Positions 1 through 11,835 of a stretch of DNA of 64,000 bases are shown piece by piece. Origin of the DNA: Haematobia irritans. Lineage: Eukaryota; Arthropoda; Insecta; Diptera; Muscidae. The stretch lies in NCBI RefSeq assembly GCF_050003625.1, contig NC_134398.1, forward strand, positions 61,093,641-61,157,640. Direction: 5' to 3'. The position numbers were made by a program, and so were the translations under genes. How positions within the stretch are numbered: the first letter of the stretch is position 1; each line of letters begins with the position of its first letter. Below the pieces are notes generated by a model. The model was given only the letters and a program-made list of their open reading frames with translations, did not search any database and had not been told where the DNA came from.

Positions 1-1208
1 TTTTCTATCCCAACATTTAATGATCATTGAAACTCCATCTCTTCCCCCCGCCACCCACGTCTAATGATAGTAAGCCTTTCAGTTTCATTCTGTATTATTT
101 AACTGGAAAACTGTGAAAAATCAAAAGTGATTTATTGTTGAAAAGATTATATGGTATCAATTCATACCCGTATATATATATATACACACATAAATGTATT
201 TCTAAATGATGTCCCCATACCATTTGTTAAGAATCATTGTTATCGTTATTGAGTTCTTCCTTAAGCACACCCTAATTTATGCAACATTTTGATGCTGCCA
301 AAACGCCCCAAGGCACTCTAACATTCATTTACACACTACATACTGTTAGTTCATATACACGACACCATAGCACAGGCAGTCAATGTAAGAAAGAGAAGTG
401 TTCAAGGACAAAGTTTTAGGACCAGAAAATTTGCATATATAGATTGGTCTATATATAGATGTAGAATTTTAATGTTTCTCATCTTTGTTAGGCAAATCAG
501 TTGAAATTTAGTAAAATTTCTTACAAACAAATTAAGTCCTTTCATTATTGATTCTCTCTGCTCTACTTGGTGAGAGCTTCCACAAAATGGTCTTTTCTCG
601 ATGATTTACTTTAAAATGTTTGAGTTTGAGTCCTCATTGATGATAGAACGTAAACTGAGCAGCTGTTGTTATGTTAATTCTTCACTTTTCGTTTGGCCTA
701 AGTTGTAGTAGATTTTCCCCATGTCACCCATGGTGTTGTATTGCTAGTGATACGGGTAGGGTTAAATGTCTTTCCAAATTTTCGATTTGGTCTTTTAGTG
801 ATTTTATACCGGAAGGCCATATACCATTGTAAGGATATTACTTCAAGACGAGGCAAAAACGACGGAAATTTATTTTCATCCTTTTGACATTTTGGTGAAT
901 AATTTGCCATGATAATACCACTTCAAGGACAAACGATACTTTGGTGACTTTTAGCCTTGTATCATTGTCGTCATTAGAGTCTATGAAGTCAAAGTTACCT
1001 TAACATAGGGTGTATATTTAAAAATTTCAAAAACTTACTTTGGGTAATTATGTAAGACATTAGCTTTATGATATCAAAAGAAAATTCAAAGAATGTGTGT
1101 TCCCATTTGAAGGGAAAGTATTGATACAAATAAATCAGAATTTTATGCAGTTTGGTAGAGGCGAGACTCATGTACTCCTACCTTATACAAACAAACAATA
1201 CCATTTGC
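1..1208. other. AT-rich unique DNA, no gene seen
   Basis: I see no coding region, RNA gene or recognisable repeat here apart from a short TA/CA tract near 170-192. A 70-codon minus-strand open stretch at 698-910 has no recognisable motif and is within chance expectation. Confidence 0.5.
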
Positions 1209-1317
1209 AATACCATTTACAATATATACTTTATGGGGTTTTAAAGCAATATTTCGATGTGTTACAAACGGAATGACAAAGTTAATATACCCCCATCCTA
1301 TGGTTAAGGGTATAAAA
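1209..1317 (+). repeat. Family A element, 3' end fragment
   Basis: About 110 bp match the conserved end of family A: a short TA run, then a segment ending in GTTACAAACGGAATGACAAA and a GGGTATAAAA-type terminus. The 5' part is missing. The fragment abuts the start of a family C copy directly, the same A-then-C order seen near 38.24 kb. Confidence 0.8.
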
Positions 1318-2264
1318 ACCAGTAAGGAAAGTCTAAAGTCGGGCGTGGCCGACTATATTATACCCTGCACCACTTTGTAGATCTAAATTTTCGATACCAT
1401 ATCAAATCCGTCAAATGTGTTGGGGGGTATATATAAAGGTTTGTCCCAAATACATACATTTAAATATCACTCGATCTGGAAGAATTTGATAGACTTCTAT
1501 AAAATCTATAGATTCAAAATTTAAGTCGGCTAATGCATTAGGGTGGAACACAATATTAGTAAAAAAATATGGGAAACGTTTAAATCTGAAGCAATTTTAA
1601 GGAAACTTCGAAAAAGTTTATTTATGGTTTATCGCTCGATATATATGTATTAGAAGTTTAGGAAAATTAGAGTCATTTTTACAACTTTTCGACTAAGCAG
1701 TGGCGATTTTACAAGGAAAATGTTGGTATTTTGACCATTTGGGCAAATGAGTGTAAATCGGGCGAAAGCTATATATGGGAGCTATATCTAAATCTGAACC
1801 GATTTTGCTGATATTTTGCAAGTTTTTCGAGACTCACAAAATTTTCGGATGTACGGAATTTGAGGAAGATCGGTTGATATGCACGCCAATTATGACCAGA
1901 TCGGTGAAAAATATATATGGCAGCTATATCTAAATCTGAACCGATTTTTTCCGAAATCAATAGGGATCGTCTTTGAGCCGAAACAGGGCCCTATACCAAA
2001 TTTTAGGACAATCGGACTAAAACTGCGAGCTGTACTTTGCACACAAAAATACATCAACAGACAGACAGACAGACAGACAGACGGACAGACAGACGGACAG
2101 ACAGACGGACAGACAGTCGGACATCGCTAAATCGACTCAGAATTTAATTCTAAGCCGATCCGTATACTAAAAGGTTGGTCTATGATTACTCCTTCTTGGC
2201 GTTACATACAAATGCACAAACTTATTATACCCTGTACCACAGTAGTGGTGAAGGGTATAAAAAA
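1318..2264 (+). mobile_element. Family C mini-me-like element
   Basis: It starts with AGTAAGGAAAGTCTAAAGTC, followed by a short palindrome and TATACCCTGCACCACTTTGT. It ends with CCACAGTAGTGGTGAAGGGT, so the two ends are imperfect inverted repeats. The interior holds units beginning TATATGGGAGCTATATCTAAA, then a conserved core and a GTCY tract. This order of core plus proto-microsatellite matches the mini-me elements described from Diptera. Copies here carry no transposase, so mobility would have to be supplied in trans. The family name is from memory of the published structure. Confidence 0.7.
2057..2123. repeat. GTCY/ACRG microsatellite within the C element
   Basis: About 65 bp of ACAG/ACGG tetranucleotides occupy the position where other C, A and E copies have only 2-4 GTCC/GTCT units. 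It looks like a local expansion of the element's built-in tetranucleotide tract. Confidence 0.9.
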
Positions 2265-2339
2265 CATTCTCAAAACAGTATCATTCAATGAGCTAAAATA
2301 GAATTAAATTGGCTTAGTGCCATATTTACTTTTTTGAGT

Positions 2340-3020
2340 GTAGGTCTGCGGTATTTTCGGCCCATTCCGCAGACTTTTGTAGCCATTGCGCGATAGAAAT
2401 GAAGCGAGAAACCGACTTTTTAAGCCATTCTTGTACGAAGGTGCTCAGGTCTGATGGTATGTACATGGTCTGCGTTCGAAATGTTTCTTTGCTCTACACG
2501 CAGAGAAGGAATAAGATCACCTCAAACCTGTTTCTAGAGCAAAGTTTTTTTTTTTTTTTTAAATGGTGACCATGTAACATGTTTGTCGCAAAAATTTTGT
2601 TTTTTCGCCAAACATAACATGATTGCCAAAATCCGAGACATACTCTCCGATAAAATAACATGATTGTGACAAACATGTTACATGATCACCACTCTTGTAA
2701 CATATTTGAAGTGATAACATGTGGAGTGGGCTTCAATACTGTCCTCAGAACATTTTCCCGGCACTTATTTTAACACCATGGTCGACGAGTACGACCAGTG
2801 AGCGACAATCAATCGCTACGACGGCACACGCCGTTACCATCAGTGCCGCTTGAGATCTGTTGATCAATCGAATGTGTACATTTTCAGTTGATCTCTTAGG
2901 AAAATAAACCCGAACATTTTGGTTGTTCACAAACTGCTCTATATGGAATGACTTCTCATCGGAGCAAAATCTACAACTGGCCACTATAGTGCAAGCGAAA
3001 TAATCTAATAAATCTTTCAA
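2340..3020 (-). pseudogene. Decayed mariner-type (IS630-Tc1-mariner) transposase
   Basis: Read on the minus strand, 3020-2745 encodes a stretch with FCSDEKSFHIEQF, VRVYFPKRS and later LMVTACAVV and LVDHGVKI. These resemble the block around the first catalytic aspartate (SDEK) and the following beta-strand region of mariner-family transposases. After a 230-bp insertion the similarity resumes at 2497-2345 (AKKHFERRP), but the frame is lost and stops are present. A second decayed copy of the same kind lies at 55.85-56.83 kb. N-terminal DNA-binding part and terminal repeats were not identified. It cannot encode an active enzyme. Confidence 0.65.
2498..2727. mobile_element. Small AT-rich insertion in the transposase remnant
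   Basis: The block begins TACACGCAGAGAAGG, contains several ACATGT-type repeats and interrupts the transposase similarity. At the matching point of the copy near 56.1 kb the coding similarity runs on without a break, so this is an insertion. Its right boundary is approximate. Confidence 0.55.
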
Positions 3021-3178
3021 TTCTAACTTTTTTTATGTAGCGGCGTTAGTCTAAGCTCATTTGCTCTACTCTCGAGCATCTATCGCTCTGACTTGGATTT
3101 TGATCATATCGTTTCTGTTGCTATTGTCGTCAATTTGTTGACCTTAAATTGCTCTAGATTTCAAATTTCACTTCTCTA

Positions 3179-4137
3179 CACGCTCACAAAAAATCGCTTC
3201 TGTAACATATACTCCCAAACATATTTTGTTTCAAGCATATACATTTTTGGGTATTGCCCAAACATTTATATGTTTGATCTCTTCCAATATATAATATGTT
3301 TGAAAGCATATTGGTCTAAACAATATATGTTTGGGTAGTCTAAGTTCCAAACATTTTGTATTTTTGCATCCAAATTCAATAATGTTGTCTTCCAAAAAAC
3401 AATATGTTATTATGTGAACATATAATATGTTTGGAAGCATTTGCACCCAAAAATATTATATGCTTAAAAAAATTCTCCCAAACAATATTGTGCTCAAAAT
3501 TTTATTTATTTATTTATATATTTACAATCATAATGAATTATGAAAATAAACAGGTAATATAGGTGCTAACAACATAGGTTTTCGACCTGAATGCTCAAAA
3601 TTTTGTTTCTGCCCAATTATATATTCCCCCACATCTTTCTCACTTCCACGAGATTTTTTAGTTCTTAGCACCTTTTTCTGTAATACAAACATTGTAGAAG
3701 AAATTATTCAATTGTATGATTTTTTTTATTTTAATTTTACCTTTTGCCGGACGGGGATTCGAACAGCGGACCACACAGTTTGTAAGGATCAAAGAAGTAG
3801 CTGATCAATTGCCCAAGGAAAAATAAAATGTTAGTTTTGTAATAACAAGCAACAACCACCAACTTAATTCAATATCGCTCCCTGTTAAATAGCGCTCCAA
3901 GCTACTAAACACATATATGTTTATAGGCTATTTCTAAATTAATATATGTTTGCATCCAAGCATATTATATTTACAAACATTTTATGTCCCAAACATAATA
4001 TGTTCTAACATATTAACATATATGCTAGTTTATGAACATTATATGCTTGCACTCAAAAATATTGTGTTTAAAAATTTGTGTTCCAAACATATAATGTTTA
4101 TAGCCAAACATATGAAAAACAGTCTTTTTCATCCGTG
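3179..4137. mobile_element. Family I MITE, copy 1 (TA target site)
   Basis: A 959-bp element starts CACGCTCACAAAAAATCGC, ends GTCTTTTTCATCCGTG, and is flanked on both sides by TA, the signature of Tc1/mariner-type insertion. The interior is rich in CATATATGTTTGG-like motifs. A middle segment (about 3630-3800) is shared with family H and includes a minus-strand tRNA-like B box, TGTTCGAATCCCCG, at about 3749-3762. A near-identical copy lies at 43844-44822. No ORF of transposase type is present, so it is non-autonomous. Confidence 0.8.
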
Positions 4138-4139
4138 TA

Positions 4140-5708
4140 GGAGCATAAAATAAAGAATCTGTAGACATAAACGGTATTTTTGGCATATACACTGAACGAA
4201 GAGTTTTCTTTTGTTTTTTACGCTAAAAAAGTTTCTTTTAAGGCAAATAAAAAGTTTAGAGATGATCGTTGAATCACTCATCATAAATGCGTGTTTATCT
4301 GCTCTAAATGAAGATACTTTATAAGAAAGGGGAATTTTGTATGTCTAAAAATATCGTTCCGGAGGAAAGTGTTTTTTCTTTGTAAAGTAAATTTGTGTGT
4401 AAAATGACAATTAATTTCTTCTCCTTGATATAATCCCCTTTTCCCAAGCACCTTCTTCGATTTAGCTTTTAGTTTATCAATCGAATTTAAATGCATTCCC
4501 CAGAGTATACATAGTATACGACTAAATTCTGGTCACAAATTTAAAATGTTTAAATGGCTTCAAGATCGTAAGCATTTAAAGCGATTCATTTAAACCATAA
4601 CAACCTCCAGCACATGGTATATTCTCCAAAGACTAAAGACGAAAGGGACTTACAAATTTATCATTGAAATGCACAAGAATGTCATTAACGAGCGAAACCC
4701 GGTGAATTGCAAGACGAGTAGTCCATTAAGGATGCATTACCATGAACGGATATATGCCTGGGTTGGCTATGGCATACACATTGAATGCCTTACAACGTAT
4801 AAGTAATCTCGATTAAATATTCCACATACGTGCTGGTACAGCCTTGCTGCACATAAAGTTGGACGTTAAAAAGCGTTTCATCGTTGATCCAAAAGTTTAA
4901 AATAGTTTTGGAATTTAAACATACTAGGTGTTTCTCTAGCCACAAGACATAAAGTTCTGTGGAATACATTTTAGTAATTTACTTGCTATTTGTTAACAAA
5001 TTGAATAAATTGTTTTGAAAATGAGTTGAAAACCTAGCGTTTTTAAGTGTATCTCATTAAAATTCCTCTACACAAGGAAATTACTTTAATGATTATGAAG
5101 GAAATTTGTGGAGAAGAGAGGAGGGGGATAGGTGATAGAGCAAATGAAAATAAAAAGCTTCTCTGTATGTGATTTATAACCATGTAATTAAGAATATTAA
5201 GGTAGACACACACTCACACGCATATTCTCTCTCACACACACACACAGACAGATATTCGCTAACATTTATGAAGTTAGACAGAAGCACATTTACACACGCA
5301 ACCAACTGTAACGAATGATGTATTTGCTGCATTACCACAAAGTAATTAATTTCTCTACCAGTTTTACGCACGTGGGGCGGGGAGGAAGCTACCGGTGGTT
5401 TTTCATTATCACACTTGGCAACATCTGCCACAGTATTAAGCGAAGGCAAATTTATATAATTTAGTCTGGCGCTAAGGCACCTTCCCACAATTGTTCCTAT
5501 TCCAGGATACAACTTTTCGTTCTCATCTATAGAATGAGACTTATTTTGTCATGGTTTTATACTCTCCCATTTAGCCTAGTTATAATAGGATAATAAGAAA
5601 AATTGTGAATTTTATCATCTATCTATCATCCAAAATGTGTTTATACTGAGAATAGTTTTAATTTAGTATTGATTTTTTACATTCATTCTATGTGGTGTCA
5701 CAATAAAA
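4140..5708. other. Unique DNA without identified gene
   Basis: 4590-4800 is less AT-rich than its surroundings, but I cannot assign a product. At 5174-5512 the minus strand has a 112-codon open stretch. Its C-terminal third lies over CA/CT microsatellite sequence and no motif is recognisable, so I do not call it a gene. CA/CT tracts occupy about 5207-5248. Confidence 0.4.
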
Positions 5709-7198
5709 ACAAGTATATACGGCCGTAAGTTCGGCCAGGCCGAAGCTTATGTACCCTCTACCATGGATTGCGTAGAAACTTCTACTGAAGCCGATGGCAA
5801 GGTATCTTAAAACTTTCTAACAACGTAATATATACCACATAGTCCATACGTGGTATATATTAAACCACAAAAGGGCCGATTAAATACGTATATAATTAAG
5901 TTTAAAGTTTCTATAGAAATAAAAGTTTGACAAAATAAAATTTTGACAACATTTTCTATAGAAGTAAAATTTTGACAAAATTGTCTATAGAAATAAAATT
6001 TGAAAAATTTGTTTTCTATAAAAATAAAATTTTGGTAGATTATTTTTGGCTCGAAAGGCAACCTTGATTATGAACCGATATGGACCAATTTTTGTGTGAT
6101 TGGGGATCGGCTATATATAACTATAGACCGATATGGATCAATTTTGGCATGGTTATTAGCGGCCTTATACTAACACCACGTTGCAAATTTCAACCGGATC
6201 GGATGAATTTTGCTCCTCCAAGAGGCTCCGGAGATTAAATCTGGGGAACGGTTTATATGGGGGCTATATATAATTATGGACCTATACGGACCAATTCTTG
6301 CGTGTTTGTTGGAGACCACATTCTAATACCATGTTCCAAATTTCAACCGGATCGGACGAATTTTGCTCCTCCAAGAGGCTCCGGAGGACAAATCTGGGGA
6401 TCGATTTATATGGGGGCTATATATAATTATGGACCGATATGGACCAATTCTCGAATGGTTGTTAGAGACCATATACTAACACCACGTATCAAATTTCAAC
6501 CGAATCGCATGAATTTTGCTCCTCTAAGAGGCTACGGAGGTCAAATCTGGGGATCGGCTTATATGGGGCCTATATATAATTATGGGTCGATGTGGACCAA
6601 TTTTTGCATGGTCATTAGAGAACATATACCAACACCATGTACCAAATTTCTGCCGAATCGGATGAAATTTGCTTCTCTTAGAGGCTCCGCAAGCCATGTA
6701 CCAAATTTCAGCGGGATCGGATGAAATTTGCTTCTTTTAGAGCAATCGCAAGCCTAATTTAGGGTCCGTTTATATGGGGGCTATACGTAAAAGTGGACCG
6801 ATATGGACCAATTTTTGCATGGTTGTTAGAGACCATATACTATCACCATGTACCAAATTTCAGGTGGATCGGATGAAATTTGCTTCTCTTAGAGCAATCG
6901 AAAGCCAAATTTGGGGGTCCGTTTATAAGGGGGCTATACGAAAAAATGGACCGATATGCCCCATTACCATCCGACCTACATCAATAACAACTACTTGTGC
7001 CAAGTTTCAAGTCGATAGCTTGTTTCTTTCGGAAGTTAGCGTGATTTCAACAGACGGACGGACGGACATGCTCAGATCGACTCAGAATTTCACCACGACC
7101 CAGAATATATATATACTATATGGGGTCTTAGAGCAATATTTCGATGTGTTACAAACGGAATGACAAAGTTAATATACCCCCATCCTATGGTGGAGGGT
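5709..7198 (+). mobile_element. Family A element, copy 1
   Basis: It opens with ACAAGTATATACGGCCGTAA, the palindrome GTTCGGCCAGGCCGAA, then TACCCTCTACCATGGATTGC. It closes with CATCCTATGGTGGAGGGT, so the TACCCTCCACCAT motif is inverted at the two ends. Between them come a short 29-bp satellite-like zone (about 5900-6040), tandem 153-bp units (starts at 6254, 6407 and 6560), a GACGGACGGACGG tract and a short TA tract. The open stretches over 6257-7163 are the in-phase tandem units. Its last bases (GTATAAAAA) are separated from the body by a B element and resume at 7771. Confidence 0.8.
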
Positions 7199-7770
7199 CC
7201 CAGCAAAAAAAGCGCCGCCAAAAAACAAATGAAAATGTTCTTTTTGGATCCGGAAGTGGTGCAAAATTGACGCAGAAGCGATGAATTTAACATGGGCTTG
7301 TCATAGGACGGAAGTCCTCCCTTTCATCAGTCGTTGCACTGAATTTGCATCACTTCTTTAGGTGTGATCCGAATTCAATGTTTGGGATGTAAATAAAAAA
7401 AATCTGTAATATTTTGTCAAATAAATAATTTTTTAATTTTTTTTATAATTTTTAATGGATTCTAACGCTTGTGGGAAACGTTTGACCTCAAATATTTTCA
7501 AAAATTCACAATTTTTTCCGATTGGTTTTAGCATTTTTTTCGATAAAATTTAAATGATTTGTACCATTTTATGAATTCTTACTCTGTTTTTAACCTATTT
7601 GAAAAAAAAGTTAAAATTACCCATTAAAAGTATGAAAAAACCAAGTTATAAAAAATTGAATTAAAATAACTTCCTGGGTAGTTAAAATAAAGAAGATCAT
7701 TGGGAATGCATCTTCTGGAAGTGCTTTTAAAGTTGTTCCTTTGGAAGAACTTCCAAATTGTTTTGCTGGG
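7199..7770 (+). mobile_element. Family B MITE nested in family A
   Basis: A 572-bp element has inverted ends CCCAGCAAAAAA and TTTTGCTGGG. It sits inside the GGGTATAAAA terminus of the A copy: the bases GT occur on both sides (7197-7198 and 7771-7772), and removing the element plus one GT restores the normal A end. It contains no ORF with a recognisable domain. Other copies lie at 11731, 23961, 24545, 26658 and, enlarged, 49319. Confidence 0.8.
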
Positions 7771-7780
7771 GTATAAAAAT

Positions 7781-8060
7781 ATCAAAGCTATTGAAAAGAT
7801 AATAACAAACTATGTTTTAAATGTTTACTGTTTCCAAATTTTAAGACAATCAGTAACTAACCGAACCCCCTCATGTAAATCAACTTTGTTGTATCTCGAT
7901 AGATATTTCGAAGTACCATAAATATTTCGCAGAAAGAGGATATAAGAATATATACAGAAACAATAAGAATTACTAATATTTTCATTAAAAATAATAATAA
8001 TAATAATAATTTAATTTGAAAAAATATCCTATTTTAAAATATTCTCTATTATCATACGAC
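7781..8060. other. Unique spacer with (AAT)n
   Basis: AT-rich sequence with an AAT trinucleotide run at about 7988-8012. Nothing else was identified. Confidence 0.5.
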
Positions 8061-8704
8061 CTCTGTGGTCATATGAGTGAAAATCGGGCGAAAAATATAT
8101 ATGGGAGCTATATCTAAATCTGAACCGATTTCAACCAAATTTGGCATGCACATCGAGAATTTTAATTCCACTTCCTCTATAAAATTTAAAGAAAATCAGG
8201 GCAAAACACTGGCTTCTGGGGCTATATGAGTGCATATCTCGCGAAAGATATATATGAAGCTCTATCTAAATTTGAACCGATTTCAACCAAATTCGGCACA
8301 CTTTACGATACTATCAATTGCACTCCTTCTGCGAAATTTAAAGCAAATTAGGCTGAAATTCTAGCTTCTGGAGCCATATAAGGGCATAACGGGCGAAAGA
8401 TACATATGGGAGCTATATCAAAATCTGAACCAATTTCTTCCAAAACCAATAGGGTTATATTCTGAACAAAAAAAGAAACTTGTGCCAAATTTTAAATCGA
8501 TTGGACTTAAACTGCGACCTGGACTTTGATCACAAAAATGTGTTCACAGACAGACGGACGGACGGACATGGCTAGATCGACTCAAGAGCCCACCCCGAGC
8601 ATTATTGCCAAAGACACAATGTGTCAATCTCGTCTCCGTCTGGATGTTGCAAATATATGCACTAACTTATAATACCCTTTTCCACAGTGGAGCGCAGGGT
8701 ATAA
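8061..8704 (+). mobile_element. Family C relative, 5'-truncated
   Basis: Units beginning at 8098, 8251 and 8403 (spacing 153 and 152) carry GAGCTATATCTAAATCTGAA-like sequence. They are followed by an ACAGACGGACGGACGG tract, a conserved core and the end CCACAGTGGAGCGCAGGGTA. The 5' terminus is missing. The same subfamily recurs at 39.54-40.13 and 50.6-51.09 kb. Confidence 0.75.
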
Positions 8705-9079
8705 AAATTAATTTTGTGCAATAGAATTTTGCGATTGATTTTGATTAGAAAATTAATTAAGTCAACTAATTCCTTACTTAAACATTTTTCAAATTCAATT
8801 GAGATTTAATTAAAAATAATATGGAGTTTTCTTCGCTGAAGACGGGGCTAGATTGGCCCGCCATTTTATGGGTTATTGGGTACAACAAGAATAGGACTGC
8901 TAAAATGATATGGGTATGTTCGCGGAGTATGTAAGAATAATAATAAATAATTTTAACGATATTTCACACTAAAACCGACAAAAATTCTGGTAACCTTATT
9001 AACTTTGCAAATTATTTTGTGTATTGTGGGCATAATAATTTCAAAATTATCAATATTTACCCATGAATATACAGCTCTT

Positions 9080-9447
9080 TTAAGCAAAGACAATAAACTC
9101 TAGGAAGATAGGAAATTGGCTACTGAGGAGATCAAACCATTTACCGTGTTAGTTTCATACTCGAACCAAACGCGTATACGACAAGTATTGACATAGCATT
9201 AAAATGCAAATAAAAAGAAATTAAGTACACGAAATAAATTTCCATAAAGGGGAAAATGTAATTTTTTTGTTGTTGCCTAAAATTTAACATTGAATCATTA
9301 AGAAAATTAAGTTTTTCATTTAAAAAATAAAAACGAAAAACAAATAAAAAAATTACAAACATGTATGGAACTAACATGGTAAATGCAACATTTGGTATGA
9401 CGCAAGCCAATTTCCTATCTTCCTCAAGTTTATTGTCTTTGCTTTTA
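9080..9447. repeat. Foldback element with 40-bp arms
   Basis: The arm at 9081-9120 is the near-perfect reverse complement of the arm at 9406-9447 (about 38 of 40 positions). Its core is AGGAAGATAGGAAATTGGC. The 285-bp loop is AT-rich and has no gene. Target duplication is not obvious. It could be a MITE or an expressed hairpin. Confidence 0.75.
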
Positions 9448-10934
9448 AGAATGTGTATGTATTTTTCTCTAAGCAGTGATATTTAAGAAATGGAATGGTC
9501 GAAAAGACACGTAAGAAATCTAATTTTCCTATTGTCCATGGATTCTATATTTCATTCTTGATTTAGCACTAATGAACATTGCTGCTGTCAAATTCTGGTT
9601 TTAAATATTGCTACTGAACACCATCCTACGTTTTCTTGTTATTGTTCTGAAAATAACAGATATTCTAATTATTCCAAAAAAGAAAGTGAAAATAAAAGAG
9701 TTTCATACTAATTAATTTACTATTTAATTTCAGTGTCAGTTATTTGATTATTCACATGTTTAGGCAATTGCTATGAGCCCTGGCATATTGTAATTAAAAT
9801 AAATGTATGCATACGTTTTTAATTGTAAAGAGCGCACCTTTCTCTAATTAATGAAAATAATGCCGCTTTAAGACAAATAAGGACAAACCAGGAAATGAAG
9901 ATGGCAGATATTACAAAACAAATATGACAAGCCCGGTTTTTTCCTCTATCATTAACTTAAGAATTTGGGTATGATATGTTTAATAGGTACGCCCTACTTC
10001 TACTTCTTTTCATTATTTTGTTGTTGTTATTGTCTGCGTTGACAATTGCTTCAGTTATGTGTTTTTTTTTTCTGTTGTTAGGGTGGTTGCTGTTAATAGC
10101 TAACTTAGATGCTTTCGTTCTAAAGGTGTTACTCTTAAGTAACGAAAACAACAAGAGAACATAACAAAAATAACTAAAACAAAACGGTAGTAATCAAAAC
10201 ACTTTGACGTACTACAGCAGGTGTGTACAGAGAGTAATTTTTCTTCGAATTTAAGGGGAAACCCCAAAGGATATGGGCTTAGTATAAAGAAAAACAAAAA
10301 AAAAAAACTCTTCTGACACGCACACAACAAACTTTTTCATATGTAAATGGTGTTTTTTTAATTCCCAGCAGGGAAAAGGGGCAGCTAGTTGAGACAAACC
10401 ATAATTAAAAGGTTTGCTCAGTCCAAAAATATAAGCTTTGTAACAAGTAGATTTAAATTGGTCACAAGGCAATTTCCTAATTTTACATTTTTGTTTTTAG
10501 AGATTGTTTCAACACTAATAAAAAAAATATGTTCCAAAATCGTGAACGGACGTAAACAAAATGAAACGGAAACGATTTTTTCTATGAGTGTAAGAAAGCC
10601 GACCATAATATTTTTATATAGTTTTGACCTTAAGGGAATGTCAATGCAATCTATTTGGGGATAAACAGAAATGTCCAAATTATGGATACAAAAATCGAGA
10701 ATCCACTTTCAAACTAATCGACTATTTGTTAAAAACGTCGATGTCGATTTTTAGCAATCCACAAATTTTACGAAATATACTTTTGATATTTTTGAAAAAT
10801 TTTTCTACGGAGTCAAAGTGAATATAAATATGAATAAATATATATGTACCATTGGATGTTATTGCGGCCCACAAAATTACCATGGTCGTCTCTTGAGTTC
10901 TGGTGGTCAATTGAAGGTAGGCAATTGGCAAGTA
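9448..10934. other. Unique AT-rich DNA, no gene seen
   Basis: Several short open stretches overlap on both strands and none has a recognisable motif. Around 10525-10610 there is resemblance (AAAATGAAACGGAA, CGTGAACGG, ending GAGTGTA) to one end of the MITE at 55282-55737, probably a decayed relative. Confidence 0.4.
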
Positions 10935-11451
10935 CACTGAAAAAACAGTGAACCCACCAGGAAAGATAACTTTCGATTAATAGTAGAAAATTTGGAACTT
11001 TTTTAGAAAATTTTAACTAAACGGTATTACAAGCGCTGGCATCACTCCGATATGGCAAAAATAAGTAAATATTTTTCGACAAATTCAAGAAAATTTATTA
11101 GACATAACTAAATTTTTTCAGTAGTTAAAGAAAATTTTGTAGTTTTAAGAGAAATCTTGGAGTTCAAAATTGCAAGAATGTCTTTAGTGACATACGAAGT
11201 TCATGATGGACACATTTTTGGTAAAATTTACAAATTTAAAGAAATAATGAACTATTTTGTAAGAAATACGAAATTAGGAAATCTTTATGCTTTATTTGTG
11301 TATAACTTTTTCCCGTTTTTTAGTTCATTTAACTAACATACGCAAAAAATTATTTGACTAAAATAAACTTTTCCCAAACATAATGATTCTATGAACTAAT
11401 ATAAAGTTAATATGGCTTTAGTGAAATAGAGAGTTCACTTTTTTTTGAGTG
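10935..11451 (+). mobile_element. Family J MITE, copy 1 (TA target site)
   Basis: A 517-bp element starts CACTGAAAAAACAGTGAACC and ends GAGTTCACTTTTTTTTGAGT. The ends form imperfect inverted repeats, and TA flanks both sides. It has no coding capacity. Related copies lie at 35698-36195 (minus) and 45434-45935 (plus). Confidence 0.75.
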
Positions 11452-11730
11452 TAAAAGCGAAGCAACTCCTTCGCTATTTCTTGTCTATGGTTTTTGTGGA
11501 TCGTTGAGTTCTTGCACTTTTTGACTGTAGTCGAAGCTCTATTATTTTTCAATATGTATTCCATACATTCTCGCTGGGGATATTTCTAAGTGTTTTAACG
11601 CTTCTCTAAGTGGTTTCATTGTTTACCACTGCGGAATCCCAATGCATATGTGAGTCTCAAATAATGATCTGCCACTATACCTAGCTGAGAATTAGAACAG
11701 TTCATTTGTGATCTGTAACTAACATTACTT

Positions 11731-11835
11731 CCCAGAAAAAAATTGGAAGTTGTTCTAAAGACACAACTTGGAAAGCACTCAAATAACTTGTCTCCCAATT
11801 ATGTTCTTTATTTTAACTATACAGAAAGTTATTTT
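11731..11835 (-). repeat. Family B fragment
   Basis: Starts CCCAGAAAAAAATTGGAAGT and matches the first 100 bp of the minus-oriented B copy at 23961. It is cut off by the A copy that follows. Confidence 0.75.

Noticed and set aside
698..910. 70-codon minus-strand open stretch
   Set aside because: Somewhat protein-like but unrecognised and of chance length.
5174..5512. 112-codon minus-strand open stretch
   Set aside because: The C-terminal part is CA/CT microsatellite and the rest has no recognisable domain.
6257..7163. Two open stretches of 155 and 129 codons
   Set aside because: They are tandem 153-bp units of family A kept open because the unit length is a multiple of three. Not annotated as host genes; discussed as a finding instead.
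10100..10678. Several overlapping 73-91-codon open stretches on both strands
   Set aside because: Mutual shadows in AT-rich DNA with no recognisable domain.
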